64,000 bases of DNA from Microbacterium hydrocarbonoxydans. Its GTDB lineage: Bacteria > Actinomycetota > Actinomycetes > Actinomycetales > Microbacteriaceae. The notes under the pieces are model-generated. The model saw nothing but the letters and a program-made list of their open reading frames with translations, had not been told where the DNA came from and did not search any database. The stretch is taken from positions 124,001-188,000 of the forward strand of contig NZ_JAMBOY010000001.1 in NCBI RefSeq assembly GCF_023715885.1, read 5' to 3'. Positions within the stretch are counted from its first letter, which is position 1. The number at the start of each line of letters is the position of its first letter. The position numbers and the translations under genes are program-made. Shown piece by piece: positions 46,187-57,466 of the stretch.

Positions 46187-47305
46187 ATGCGGTGGCAGGG
46201 ACAGAAGGTCGGCGAGACGGATGCCGCTGCGCTCCCCGGGCTCGAAGATCGATCGAGCGTGCTGCGATCGGTGACGACGCCCGAGTTCGCCGGCATGACG
46301 TTCCACGAGGTGCTGTCGAAGTCGGCGCTCAATCACGTGCCCGGCGCGTCGCGCATGCCCTTCGCCTGGACGATCAACCCCTACCGCGGATGCAGCCATG
46401 CCTGCGTGTACTGTTTCGCCCGGGGCACGCACGAGTACCTCGACCTCGACGGCGGTGCGGACTTCGACTCGCAGATCGTCGTGAAGACCAACGTCGTCGA
46501 GGTGCTGCGGCGGGAGCTCCGCAAAGGGAGCTGGCAGCACGAGACCGTCGCACTCGGCACGAACACCGACCCGTACCAGCGCGCGGAGGGTCGGTACAAG
46601 CTGATGCCCGGAATCATCGAGGCGTTGGCGGAATCGGGTACTCCGATCTCGATCCTCACCAAGGGCACCTTGATCCGCCGCGACATCCCCCTGCTCGTGA
46701 AAGCCGCGCAGCGCGTTCCGGTCGACGTGCAGATGTCGATCGCGATGTACGACGACGAGTTGCAGAAGGCGATCGAACCCGGAGCGCCGACGACGCAGGC
46801 GCGACTCGACACCGTGAAGGCCCTGTCGGACGCCGGGTTCCCGGTCACCGTGTTCCTCATGCCGATCATGCCGCACATGACCGATTCGGTCGAAGCAATC
46901 GACATCGCTCTGAAGCGGATCAAGGATGCCGGAGCGCGGCGCGTCATATACGGGGCACTGCATCTGAGGTCCGGCGTGAAGCCCTGGTTCATGCAGTGGC
47001 TCGGCGAGGCACGGCCGGATCTCGTGTCGTCGTACCTCGGGCTCTATCCCGGGGTCGCGGCCGAGGCGCCGAAGGGGTACAGGCAGTGGCTCGCCAAGCG
47101 CGCTCGACCGCTGATCCGGATGCACGGGCTCGACGGTCGCGACGAGAACGACTACCCGCAGCGGGGCTCGCGGTCGGGCGAGGGCCACGTCGGCTCGATC
47201 TGGCGTCAGAACGAGCCGCAGGGTGGGGCTCGGGCGACGACAACCGTCGGGTTCCGGACGACAGGACCGAGCAGGGAGGCACCCGCGCAGCCGATGCTGT
47301 TCTGA
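46187..47305 (+). CDS. Rv2578c-family radical SAM protein (SplB-like)
   Basis: A 372-residue protein. The [4Fe-4S] motif CSHACVYC (CxxxCxxC) follows WTINPYRG. LGTNTDPYQRAEGRYKLMPGII, LTKGTLIRRDIPLL and VFLMPIMPHMTDS are typical of the Rv2578c/SplB group. These proteins are annotated as spore-photoproduct-lyase-like and linked to DNA damage, but the substrate is not established. The Cys-less C-terminal 60 residues contain ENDYPQRGSRSGEGHVG. There is no good ribosome site before the ATG. A LexA-like box lies immediately upstream. Confidence 0.9.
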   Translation: MRWQGQKVGETDAAALPGLEDRSSVLRSVTTPEFAGMTFHEVLSKSALNHVPGASRMPFAWTINPYRGCSHACVYCFARGTHEYLDLDGGADFDSQIVVKTNVVEVLRRELRKGSWQHETVALGTNTDPYQRAEGRYKLMPGIIEALAESGTPISILTKGTLIRRDIPLLVKAAQRVPVDVQMSIAMYDDELQKAIEPGAPTTQARLDTVKALSDAGFPVTVFLMPIMPHMTDSVEAIDIALKRIKDAGARRVIYGALHLRSGVKPWFMQWLGEARPDLVSSYLGLYPGVAAEAPKGYRQWLAKRARPLIRMHGLDGRDENDYPQRGSRSGEGHVGSIWRQNEPQGGARATTTVGFRTTGPSREAPAQPMLF

Positions 47306-47366
47306 CGGTCGCGGTCGGTATCCGTCCGTCCGGCACGCCGCGTCGCAGCCCGTAGGCTCGAGGACT

Positions 47367-47906
47367 ATGGCGATCGGCTCGACAATCCACACGTTCGACG
47401 TGCAGCTCGCAGACACGGATCGCGGCGTCTACGAGGACTACTCCCTCCGTGCGGCACGGCATCCGTCCGAGACCGACGCCTATCTGCTCACGCGCCTGCT
47501 CGCACACGGACTCGAGTACGCCGAGGGTGTTGCCTTCGGCGGCAGCGTCTCCGACACCGAGGAGCCGGCTGTCGTGGTGCGCGATCTCACCGGCCGCATC
47601 ACCGCGTGGGTCGAGGTCGGAGCGCCAGATGCCGAACGCCTGCACCACGCCACGCGTCTCGCCGACCGCGTCGTGGTCTACACGCACCGCGATCCGGCCA
47701 AGGTCATGGCGCCGTGGGCTGACAAGCGCATCCACCGCGCCGATGACGTGCGCGTGTTCAGCTTCGATGCGGGATTCATCGATTCGGCCGCGTCCCCGCT
47801 CGAGCGCCGGAACACCGTGACCATGACCGTCACCGAGCAGACGCTGTACCTGACACTCAACGGCACGAGCCTGACGACCGCGGTGCACGAACACTCGATC
47901 GGCTGA
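47367..47906 (+). CDS. yaeQ: YaeQ family protein
   Basis: A 179-residue protein. The opening STIHTFDVQLADTDRGVYEDYSLRAARHPSETDAYLLTRLLA and the segments ITAWVEVGAPDAERLHHATR and LYLTLNGTSL are characteristic of YaeQ. The fold is related to PD-(D/E)XK nucleases; the Glu of AWVEVG sits where a catalytic residue would be. Biological function is not established. GAGGAC precedes the ATG. The gene converges on the DEAD-box helicase gene, with a strong terminator between them. Confidence 0.9.
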   Translation: MAIGSTIHTFDVQLADTDRGVYEDYSLRAARHPSETDAYLLTRLLAHGLEYAEGVAFGGSVSDTEEPAVVVRDLTGRITAWVEVGAPDAERLHHATRLADRVVVYTHRDPAKVMAPWADKRIHRADDVRVFSFDAGFIDSAASPLERRNTVTMTVTEQTLYLTLNGTSLTTAVHEHSIG

Positions 47907-47920
47907 CGGTCTGCGCGGCG

Positions 47921-47964
47921 TCACCGCGTTTCGTCTCGTCGCTGCGCTCCTCGCTCAACGACCC
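47921..47964. repeat. single arm of the palindromic repeat (copy 3)
   Basis: TCACCGCGTTTCGTCTCGTC followed by GCTGCGCTCCTCGCTCAACG and ACCC equals the right arm of copies 1 and 2. The left arm is absent. It lies 14 bp after the yaeQ stop, again at a gene end. Confidence 0.75.
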
Positions 47965-47977
47965 GCGAGGGGCACGA

Positions 47978-48012
47978 AAGGCCCCGCCCGCAGTAACGCG
48001 GGACGGGGCCTT
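47978..48012. terminator. bidirectional terminator between yaeQ and the helicase gene
   Basis: AAGGCCCCG at 47978-47986 pairs with CGGGGCCTT at 48004-48012. The inner CCCG/CGGG bases extend the stem around a short loop with AGTAA. With A's on one side and T's on the other, it can stop transcription from both convergent genes. Confidence 0.85.
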
Positions 48013-48025
48013 CACGACGGAACGG

Positions 48026-50161
<2,136 letters not shown>

Positions 50162-50436
50162 GGGATGTCCTTCGAGTTCTCGCACGAGAACAGCGCTGCC
50201 GCGCACACGCGCGAGCACCCGGCATCCGATCGAGGAATCGAACTGCGGGTCCGGACTGTCAGCGGCCGGGGCCATTCATGTGATGGTTGATTCACGTCGA
50301 TCGACGCTCACCATCGGCCCCTGGGCTCACACTTCTTGCACAAAAACGTCCGCGTCCACACGCGGGTGCCCGAAGCCGACACTCCCAGCGTACCGGTCCC
50401 GCCTGGGAGTCCGCCTGGCCGCTCTACGATGGCGGT

Positions 50437-51333
50437 GTGAACTCCGCATCCCCCACCGGCAACCAGGTCCATCTCCAACTCGGCGAGGTGTCGGCGCAGA
50501 TCGCGCAGGTGGGCGCGTCGCTCCGCTCGCTGCGCATCGGGTCGGTCGATCTGGTCGCGCCGTATCCCGAAGATGCTCCGACGCCGTCGGGCTCCGGCGT
50601 GGTGCTCGTGCCGTGGCCCAACCGGGTCCGCGACGGCCGGTGGGACGACGACGGCATCGAACGACAGCTGGCCATCACCGAGCCGAAGTTCGGCAACGCC
50701 AGCCACGGCCTACTGCGGTTCACCGCGTACGAGATCACCGAGGGCGCGTCGGCCGCCACTCTGCGCGCATGGGTCGTGCCGCAGACCGGATACCCGTACC
50801 TCCTGGAGACGAGCGTCACCTACACGCTGCGCGCCGACGGCATCGACGTCGAGCACGTCATCACGAACCGGTCCGAGACGCCTGCGCCGGTCGCGGTCGG
50901 GTCGCATCCGTTCCTCACGATCGGCGATGTCGCCGAGGCGGACCTCGTGCTGCGGGTCTCGGCGGACACGGCGATCGAGACCGACGAGCGGATGCTGCCC
51001 GTCGGCACCCACCCGATCGACCCCGCCGTGCGCGACGGGGTGCGCGTCGGCGACGTGTCGCTCGACACGGGATTCATCGATCTCGAGCGGGATGCCGACG
51101 GCCTCGCGCGCCACTCCCTCACCGCGCCCGACGGCCGCCGCCTGACGCTGTGGCAGGGTGAGGGCTATGAGGTCGTGCAGGTCTTCACGACCGACAAGTA
51201 CCCCGGACGCCCGCTCGCCGTCGCGATGGAGCCGATGACGGCTCCGGCCGACGCGTTCAACAGCGGCACGGGACTGCGCCGACTCGCGCCGGGCGAGACC
51301 TGGACCCTGCGCTGGGGCATCACACTCGACTGA
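50437..51333 (+). CDS. aldose 1-epimerase family protein
   Basis: A 298-residue galactose-mutarotase-fold protein. LVPWPNRVRDGRW matches the N-R-I.GRF motif, GNASHGLLRFTAYEI carries the HG motif, VAVGSHPFLTIG contains the conserved His of the active site, and YPGRPLAVAMEPMTAPADAFN supplies the catalytic Glu region. It interconverts alpha and beta anomers of a sugar. The GTG start is chosen because the upstream in-frame sequence overlaps the helicase promoter region. No partner gene is present. Confidence 0.88.
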   Translation: MNSASPTGNQVHLQLGEVSAQIAQVGASLRSLRIGSVDLVAPYPEDAPTPSGSGVVLVPWPNRVRDGRWDDDGIERQLAITEPKFGNASHGLLRFTAYEITEGASAATLRAWVVPQTGYPYLLETSVTYTLRADGIDVEHVITNRSETPAPVAVGSHPFLTIGDVAEADLVLRVSADTAIETDERMLPVGTHPIDPAVRDGVRVGDVSLDTGFIDLERDADGLARHSLTAPDGRRLTLWQGEGYEVVQVFTTDKYPGRPLAVAMEPMTAPADAFNSGTGLRRLAPGETWTLRWGITLD

Positions 51334-51338
51334 ACCCG

Positions 51339-54300
51339 CTACTCGGCGCGCTCGCGCAGCTCCCGTCGCGTGAGCTGCGGCGCGTGCGGGAGGCCGGATG
51401 CCGGAGCCGACGAGGCTCCGGATGCCGTGGCACCAGCGAGCGCGGGGCCGTCCGTCCCATCGGGGGTGGCGTCTGCGGCATCCGGCGGTGCCGAGTCGCC
51501 GCGCTTGCGGGCCTGTCGCCGCTCCTTCGCGCCCTCGACGAGGTTGTACAGCGTCGGGAGCACGATCAGCGTGAGCACGGTCGACGAGAGCAGTCCGCCG
51601 ATCACGACGATCGCGAGCGGCTGCGAGATGAAACCGCCGTGACCGGTGATGCCGAGCGCCATCGGGGTGAGCGCCAGGATCGTCGCGAGCGCGGTCATGA
51701 GGATCGGCCGCAGACGCTTCTCACCACCCGCCATCACCGCCTCGGCGGTCGACAGCCCCTTCTCCCGATACTGGTTCACGAGATCGATGAGCACGATCGC
51801 GTTCGTCACCACGATGCCGATGAGCATCAGCACACCGATCAGCGAGGCGACGCCGAGGGGCACGCCCGTCACGACCTGCAGCAGGATCGCCCCGGTCGCC
51901 GCGAACGGCACCGAGATCAGCAGCAGCAGCGGCTGACGCAGCGACTTGAAGGTCGCGACCATCACGACGTACACGATGAGGATCGCCGCGAGCATCGCGA
52001 GTCCGAGCTGCGAGAACGAGTCTGACTGCTGCGAGGCGACGCCGCCGACCTCGGCCGAGGCGCCGGCGGGCAGATCGACCGCGGCGAGCGCCTCGTTCAC
52101 CGACTGGGTCGCCACGGCGAGGTTGTCGGATGCCGGGGGCACGGTGATCGTCGCGGTGCGGCGACCCTGCTCGGTGGTGATCGAGGTGGGGCCGTTGCGC
52201 TCCTCGACGGTCGCGAGGTCCTGCAGCTGCACGATGCCCGTGGGGGTGGGGATCGTGAGCTCCCGCAGCGCCTGCGCGGTCGTGGGCGGTGTGGCGTTCG
52301 CGAGGTAGACGGTCAGCGAGGAATCGTCGATCTCGACCGATCCGAGCTGCTGCGGACGCATGGTGTTCGACACGATCGCGCCGACGGCGACCTCCGACAG
52401 ACCGCGGGCCGCGGCGGCGTCACGGTCGACGACCACGGCGAGGTAGGGCAGGGCTGCGGCGAGGTTGTCGGTGACCTGGCCGATGCCGTCGCGTCCCTCG
52501 AGCTCGTCGACGACGGCCTCGGTGGCGGTGTTCACGTCGTCGCTGCTCGATGCGCTGACGGTGATCTCGATGTCGCTCGATCCGAAGCCGGTGGATGCCG
52601 CGACCGACACCTCTCCGACGTCGGTGAGTTTCTCGATCGCGTCCTGCACCTCGGCACGAAGCGCCTCCTGATCGGCGTCGCTGTCGGTGAGCACGGAGTA
52701 GGTGACCCCGGCGCCGCCCGAGAACGCGTCACGGAGCGCGGAGCCGCTGGAGCCGATCGACGCCTGCACATGCTCGACGCCGTCGATGTCGAGCAGGGCG
52801 TCCTCGACCGCGATCGCGGCCTCCGACTTGGTCTCCAGGCTCGCGGTGGGGCCGAGATCCTGCGTGACGGTCATGGTGTTCTGGCCGGAGTCGCTGAGGA
52901 AGTTGACCTTCATGAGCGGTGCGGCTGCGATCGTGCCACCGAGCACCACGATGGCGAGGAGCACGGTGATCCACGAGTGCTTGAGCGTCCACCCCAGGAT
53001 CGGGCGATAGCCACGCTGCAGACGGGTCGGCGGAGCATCCGGGTGCTCCGGGTCGATCCGCGTGCCGCTGTCGTCGAGCAGCGGCTTGCCCGGGCGGAGG
53101 AACCAGTAGGCGAGCACCGGCACGATCGTGAGCGACACGAGCAGCGAGGCGATCATCGCGATCGACACGGTCATGGCGAACGGCCGGAACAGCTCGCCGA
53201 CCGCGTCGCCGACGAACACGAGCGGCAGGAACACCGCGACGGTCGTGATGGTCGACGAGGTCACGGCCATCGCCACCTCGCGCACCGCGAGGCGGATCGC
53301 GTCACCCTTGTCGGCGTCGCCGACGTAGTGCCTCTTGATGTTCTCGATCACCACGATGGAGTCGTCGACCACACGTCCGATCGCGATGGTCAGCGCGCCG
53401 AGGGTGAGGATGTTGAGCGAGTAGCCGAACGCCTGGAGTCCGATGAAGGTGATGAGCACGCTCGTCGGGATCGAGATGGCGGTGACGAGCGTCGACCGCA
53501 CCGACAGCAGGAACACGAGGATGACGAGGACGGCCATCACGAGGCCGAGGAGTCCTTCGGTGGCGAGGGTCTCGATGGACTGCACGATGAACGGCGCCTG
53601 ATCGAAGATGATCGTGAACTCGGCATCCGGCAGCGCCTCGCCGATCTCGTCGAGCGCGGCGATGATGCCCTGCGAGACCTCGACCGTGTTCGCGGCGGGG
53701 AGCTTCGTGATCGAGATCGAGAGGGCGTCCTCACCGTCGACCCGCGAGATCGACGACACCGGATCGCTCTCCTGCACGACGGTCGCGACGTCGCCGATCG
53801 TCACATCGGTCCCGACGAGGGGCAATGCGGCGATCTCCTCGACCGAGGTGATCTTCGCGCCCGTCTGCACCGTGAGCGTCTGCCCGTTCTCGGTGATGTC
53901 TCCGCCCGGGAACAGGGTGCCGTTCTGCTCGAGCGCGTCGCTGATCGCCTGCGCGCTCTCTCCCTGCGCGGCGAGTGCGGCGACGTCGGGCGTGATGGTG
54001 ATCCGCTGGCCGACGCCGCCGATGATCTGCGCCGCATTGACCCCGTCGACGTCCTCGAGGTCGGGGATCGCGACGTTCTCGAGCTGGGTCTGTGCGTCGT
54101 CGGCGTTCTCGAAGCCGGTCACGGCGACCTGGATGACCGGGAAGTCGTCGACCGACACCGCGAGCACCTGGGGGCTGACGTCTTCCGGCAGCTGCGCCGA
54201 GATGCGGTTGATCGCCTGCTGCATCTTCTGCTCGGCGGTGGCGAGGTCGGTGCCGTAGGAGAACGTCGCCTGCACGACCGACGCATTGGTGGTGCTCGTC

Positions 54301-54548
54301 GCGGTGGTGCTCTCGAGTCCCGGCACGCCCTGGATCGCCGCTTCGATCGGTGTCGACACGTCGTTCTCGACGACCTCGGGAGAGGCACCGGGATAGGTCG
54401 TCGTGACGACGAGGTTCGGAAGCTCGAGTGAAGGGATGAGTTCTTGCTTCAGGTTGGTGAGAGCGAGTCCGCCGAACACCGCGGTGACGATCGTGATGAG
54501 AGCGATCAGGGCGCGGTTCTTCAGGCTCAGGACGGCGAGTTTCGACAC
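51339..54548 (-). CDS. RND efflux permease (AcrB/HAE1-like)
   Basis: A 1,069-residue permease with 12 helices in two halves, each followed by a large extracytoplasmic loop. Motifs include QELIPSLELPNLVVTTTYPGASPEVVENDVSTPIE, GRVVDDSIVVIENIKRH with the central Asp pair in helix 4, and GIVVTNAIVLIDLVNQYREKG in the second half. The 60-residue C-terminal tail is cytoplasmic and Ala/Pro-rich. No membrane-fusion or outer-membrane partner is nearby, as expected in an actinobacterium. It follows the TetR gene by 18 nt on the same strand, so both probably form an operon controlled by the TetR protein. The GTG start has GAGAGA upstream. Confidence 0.9.
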   Translation of the reverse strand: MSKLAVLSLKNRALIALITIVTAVFGGLALTNLKQELIPSLELPNLVVTTTYPGASPEVVENDVSTPIEAAIQGVPGLESTTATSTTNASVVQATFSYGTDLATAEQKMQQAINRISAQLPEDVSPQVLAVSVDDFPVIQVAVTGFENADDAQTQLENVAIPDLEDVDGVNAAQIIGGVGQRITITPDVAALAAQGESAQAISDALEQNGTLFPGGDITENGQTLTVQTGAKITSVEEIAALPLVGTDVTIGDVATVVQESDPVSSISRVDGEDALSISITKLPAANTVEVSQGIIAALDEIGEALPDAEFTIIFDQAPFIVQSIETLATEGLLGLVMAVLVILVFLLSVRSTLVTAISIPTSVLITFIGLQAFGYSLNILTLGALTIAIGRVVDDSIVVIENIKRHYVGDADKGDAIRLAVREVAMAVTSSTITTVAVFLPLVFVGDAVGELFRPFAMTVSIAMIASLLVSLTIVPVLAYWFLRPGKPLLDDSGTRIDPEHPDAPPTRLQRGYRPILGWTLKHSWITVLLAIVVLGGTIAAAPLMKVNFLSDSGQNTMTVTQDLGPTASLETKSEAAIAVEDALLDIDGVEHVQASIGSSGSALRDAFSGGAGVTYSVLTDSDADQEALRAEVQDAIEKLTDVGEVSVAASTGFGSSDIEITVSASSSDDVNTATEAVVDELEGRDGIGQVTDNLAAALPYLAVVVDRDAAAARGLSEVAVGAIVSNTMRPQQLGSVEIDDSSLTVYLANATPPTTAQALRELTIPTPTGIVQLQDLATVEERNGPTSITTEQGRRTATITVPPASDNLAVATQSVNEALAAVDLPAGASAEVGGVASQQSDSFSQLGLAMLAAILIVYVVMVATFKSLRQPLLLLISVPFAATGAILLQVVTGVPLGVASLIGVLMLIGIVVTNAIVLIDLVNQYREKGLSTAEAVMAGGEKRLRPILMTALATILALTPMALGITGHGGFISQPLAIVVIGGLLSSTVLTLIVLPTLYNLVEGAKERRQARKRGDSAPPDAADATPDGTDGPALAGATASGASSAPASGLPHAPQLTRRELRERAE

Positions 54549-54566
54549 GGATTCTCTCTCTGTCGG

Positions 54567-55160
54567 TCAGGCGGTTGCGGCGGCGGTGGATGCGGGTGCG
54601 GACGCCGGTGCGGGACAGAGGATCCCGGCGAGGGCGTCTCGGATCAGCTCTTCGTCGAGCGGCTCGTCGTGGATCTGCGAATGCCAGAGTACGCCGTCGA
54701 TGAAGACGGCTGCCGCCCTGGCCCGGTCGCGGCCGTGCACGGGTGCCATGAAGCCGACGATCTCATCGGACCACTGACGCGCGAACGCCCGCACGCGAGG
54801 GTCGTGGACGGCGGCGGTGACCACCGCGCGATCGGCATGCACGGCGCGGGCGTCGTCGAGCGCCTGCCGGACGAGACGGGCGATCCCGGTGGGCGTGACG
54901 CCCTGGGCGACGACCGCCTGCCGGGTCTCCTCGATGCGCTCCTGGATCTCTGCGGCGAGCGCACCGAGGGCGGCTTCGCGGAGGTCGTCGAGCGTGGCGA
55001 AGTACTGCGTCGTGGCTCCCAGCGGCACGTCTGCGCGGCTGGCGACCTTGCGGTGGGTGAGCGCATCGACGCCCGCCTCGACGATGAGTTCCGCGGCGGC
55101 TGTGACGATCGCGCGGCGGCGCGCCTCGGGGTCGCGGCGGCGCCGGGTGACCTCGCTCAT
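54567..55160 (-). CDS. TetR-family regulator of the RND operon
   Basis: A 197-residue repressor. The HTH domain reads RRAIVTAAAELIVEAGVDAL then HRKVASRADVPLGATTQYFATLDDL. The ligand domain follows with VAQGVTPTGIARLVRQALDDAR. The ATG is preceded by AGGAGGT, and 10 bp beyond the start codon lie two abutting palindromes TGTAC-N4-GTACA. Autoregulation with control of the RND gene directly downstream is the simplest reading. The divergent ABC exporter could share the control. The effector is unknown. Confidence 0.9.
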   Translation of the reverse strand: MSEVTRRRRDPEARRRAIVTAAAELIVEAGVDALTHRKVASRADVPLGATTQYFATLDDLREAALGALAAEIQERIEETRQAVVAQGVTPTGIARLVRQALDDARAVHADRAVVTAAVHDPRVRAFARQWSDEIVGFMAPVHGRDRARAAAVFIDGVLWHSQIHDEPLDEELIRDALAGILCPAPASAPASTAAATA

Positions 55161-55169
55161 CCGACCTCC

Positions 55170-55197
55170 TGTACGGGCGTACATGTACGTTTGTACA
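55170..55197. promoter_or_regulatory. tandem palindromic TetR operators
   Basis: TGTACGGGCGTACA and TGTACGTTTGTACA are two 14-bp palindromes of the form TGTAC-N4-GTACA that touch without a gap, giving a 28-bp double site 10 bp from the TetR start codon. Twin sites in one block suggest binding of two TetR dimers. Confidence 0.7.
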
Positions 55198-55327
55198 TTT
55201 TGGCCCGCGAAGCTGGGTGTTCGCTCGGCGTCGACCGGTCGGCGCCGTTGACGTCTGCCCTCCGGGAGTTGTGAACGCGCACCCTCTACCGTGTCGGAGT
55301 CCCCGCACCGCCTGTCGAGAGTCACAT

Positions 55328-56065
55328 ATGTCCGCCTCATCCATCATCCGCGCCGAAGGTCTGGTGAAGACGTTCGGCACCGGCGACGAGATCACCCACG
55401 CCCTCCGGGGCATCGACATCGCGTTCGATCCGGCCACCATCACCGCCCTCATGGGCCCGTCCGGCTCCGGCAAGTCGACTCTCCTGTACAACCTCGCCGG
55501 ACTCGACACCCCGACGGCGGGTCGGTCGCTGCTGCAGGGCGTCGACATCGCGGCCCTGTCTCGGCCCCAGCTCGCGGAGTTCCGTCGCGACCACGTCGGC
55601 TTCGTGTTCCAGCAGTACAACCTCATCCCCTCGATCACGGTGTTCGAAAACGTCGCGCTCCCGGCTCGGCTCGCGAAGCGGCCGGTGGATGCGGAGCACA
55701 TCCGTCGCGTGATCGCAGAGGTCGGGCTGCAGGGGCGGGAGAACCGCATGCCGAGCCAGCTCTCCGGTGGGCAGCAGCAGCGTGTGGCTGTCGCTCGCGT
55801 CATGGCCGCACGTCCCGAGATCGTCTTCGCCGACGAACCGACCGGGGCGCTCGACACCGCCACCGGGGCCGCCGTGCTCGCCCTCCTCCGGCGGTCGGCG
55901 ACCCAGTACGGTCAGTGCGTCGTGATGGCCACCCACGACCCCTCCGTCGCCGCGCAGTGCGACCGCGTGGTGTTCCTGCGCGACGGATCACTGGTGTCGC
56001 AGATGGCCTCACCCACCGCGGAGAGCGTCGCCGAGAAGCTCGTCGAACTGCGCGAAGGCGCGTGA
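55328..56065 (+). CDS. ABC exporter ATP-binding protein (MacB/LolD type)
   Basis: A 245-residue ATPase with Walker A GPSGSGKST, Q-loop GFVFQQYNLIPSITVFENV, signature LSGGQQQRVAVARVM, Walker B IVFADEPTGALD and the switch His in MATHDPSVA. The LIPSITVFENV and EPTGALD forms are those of the LolD/MacB exporter branch. The stop overlaps the FtsX-type permease start by 4 nt. It may export a lipoprotein, peptide or drug. Confidence 0.93.
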   Translation: MSASSIIRAEGLVKTFGTGDEITHALRGIDIAFDPATITALMGPSGSGKSTLLYNLAGLDTPTAGRSLLQGVDIAALSRPQLAEFRRDHVGFVFQQYNLIPSITVFENVALPARLAKRPVDAEHIRRVIAEVGLQGRENRMPSQLSGGQQQRVAVARVMAARPEIVFADEPTGALDTATGAAVLALLRRSATQYGQCVVMATHDPSVAAQCDRVVFLRDGSLVSQMASPTAESVAEKLVELREGA

Positions 56066-57465
56066 TCGTGCGCCACCTCGTGATCTCCGATCTCCGGCAC
56101 TCGCTGCGCATCTGGGCCGGATCGCTCTTCGTGCTCGCCGTCGCGCAGATCTGCTCGATGGTCGTCCTCGGACTCCTCATGGTCGGCGTCGAGAACATGT
56201 GGATGCTGGACGCCGACCCCGCGTCCCTCCCCCGCGTCGTCGACGCCGACGGCACCGAGATCCCGCCTGAGGCGGTCGCGTTCACCCCGGGCGGGATCGT
56301 GAGCGCGACGTCGGTCAGTTTCGTCATCCTCGCGGTGGTCGCTTCGCTGACGGTTCGCAACGTGATCAACTCGATCGTGTACCAGCGCCGCCGTGTCATG
56401 GCGTTGTGGCAGCTGGCAGGGATGACCGACCGGCAGCTCCTGGGCATCCTGCGCGTCCAGGTCGCACTGCTCTCCGGAGCCGCGATCCTGATCGCAGCGC
56501 CCGTGGCGGTGCTGCTCACTCCGTCCGTCCTCGATCTGCTGCGCGCCACCGACCTGCTCTTCGCCCCTCCGATGACGACTCGGTACGTGTTCGGAGGCTA
56601 TGCGATCGGCGCGGCCCTCGGCGTCCTCATCTGCGTCCTCGCCGTGCGCGGCGCGAGCAAGGAGCTGAAGTCGCTCAGTCCGCTCGAAGCGATCCGCTCG
56701 GAGGGCGTCCGGGAGATCCCGATGACCCGCCGTCGCTGGATCTCCGTCGGCGTCTGGGGCGTCGTCGGCATCGCGGCCGCGGTCGCGGCTCTCTCGGCGA
56801 AGACCCTGTCGGGCGCCAGCGACGCCTCTCTCCTGGCCGCCCTCATGGGCGTCGTGGTGGTCAACGTGGGCGGCCCCGTGCTGATCGGCGGTCTCGTGAA
56901 CGGCTGGACGAGGCTCGTACCCGAGCATGTCTCGGCATCGTGGTTCCTCGCCCGCAAGACCCTGCTCGCGGCGACGGCCCGCCTCGTATCGACCGTCGGA
57001 TCCGTCTCGACGGCCGTCTTCCTCTTCGTCGCCATGTTCTCTCAGCAGACCGCCGGCGGTGGCGAGGCCCAGGCAGCGGACTTCGTGCTCATCGCCGGCT
57101 TCCCGCTGGCGATCTCGATCGCGGGCTCGATCGTGGCCGTCTTCATGGCGGGCCAGCAGCGCGAACGGGAGATCCACCTGGCCGAGCTCGCGGGCGCGAC
57201 CCCCGCTCAGCAGACTCGCCAGGCCGTCTTCGAAGCGGTGATCGTCGTCGTCACCGGCGCTGCGATCGGCCTCGCGCTCAGTGTCGTCATGCTCGGCCTG
57301 ACCATCCCGACCCGGCTCGCCGTCACCGGCGACGGGTCCCTGCACGTCGCGGGAGAGTACTTCGCCGGCATCGCGGCGACGCTGCTCCTGCTCAACATCG
57401 TCGCGACCGTCGCGCCGACGCTGATCGCCCAGGCGGCGCGTGACCGGATCGCCGTGCCGGAGTGA
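56062..57465 (+). CDS. FtsX/MacB-type ABC permease
   Basis: A 467-residue membrane protein with two FtsX-like units. The first contains IVYQRRRVMALWQLAGMTDRQLLGILR, the coupling region of such permeases, and SPLEAIRSEGVRE. The second contains GQQREREIHLAELAGATPAQ. Eight or more helices are visible. The GTG start overlaps the ATPase stop (GTGA); a second GTG lies 6 nt later. It ends 1 nt before the convergent oxidoreductase gene. No substrate protein is encoded beside it. Confidence 0.88.
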   Translation: MIVRHLVISDLRHSLRIWAGSLFVLAVAQICSMVVLGLLMVGVENMWMLDADPASLPRVVDADGTEIPPEAVAFTPGGIVSATSVSFVILAVVASLTVRNVINSIVYQRRRVMALWQLAGMTDRQLLGILRVQVALLSGAAILIAAPVAVLLTPSVLDLLRATDLLFAPPMTTRYVFGGYAIGAALGVLICVLAVRGASKELKSLSPLEAIRSEGVREIPMTRRRWISVGVWGVVGIAAAVAALSAKTLSGASDASLLAALMGVVVVNVGGPVLIGGLVNGWTRLVPEHVSASWFLARKTLLAATARLVSTVGSVSTAVFLFVAMFSQQTAGGGEAQAADFVLIAGFPLAISIAGSIVAVFMAGQQREREIHLAELAGATPAQQTRQAVFEAVIVVVTGAAIGLALSVVMLGLTIPTRLAVTGDGSLHVAGEYFAGIAATLLLLNIVATVAPTLIAQAARDRIAVPE

Positions 57466-57466
57466 G

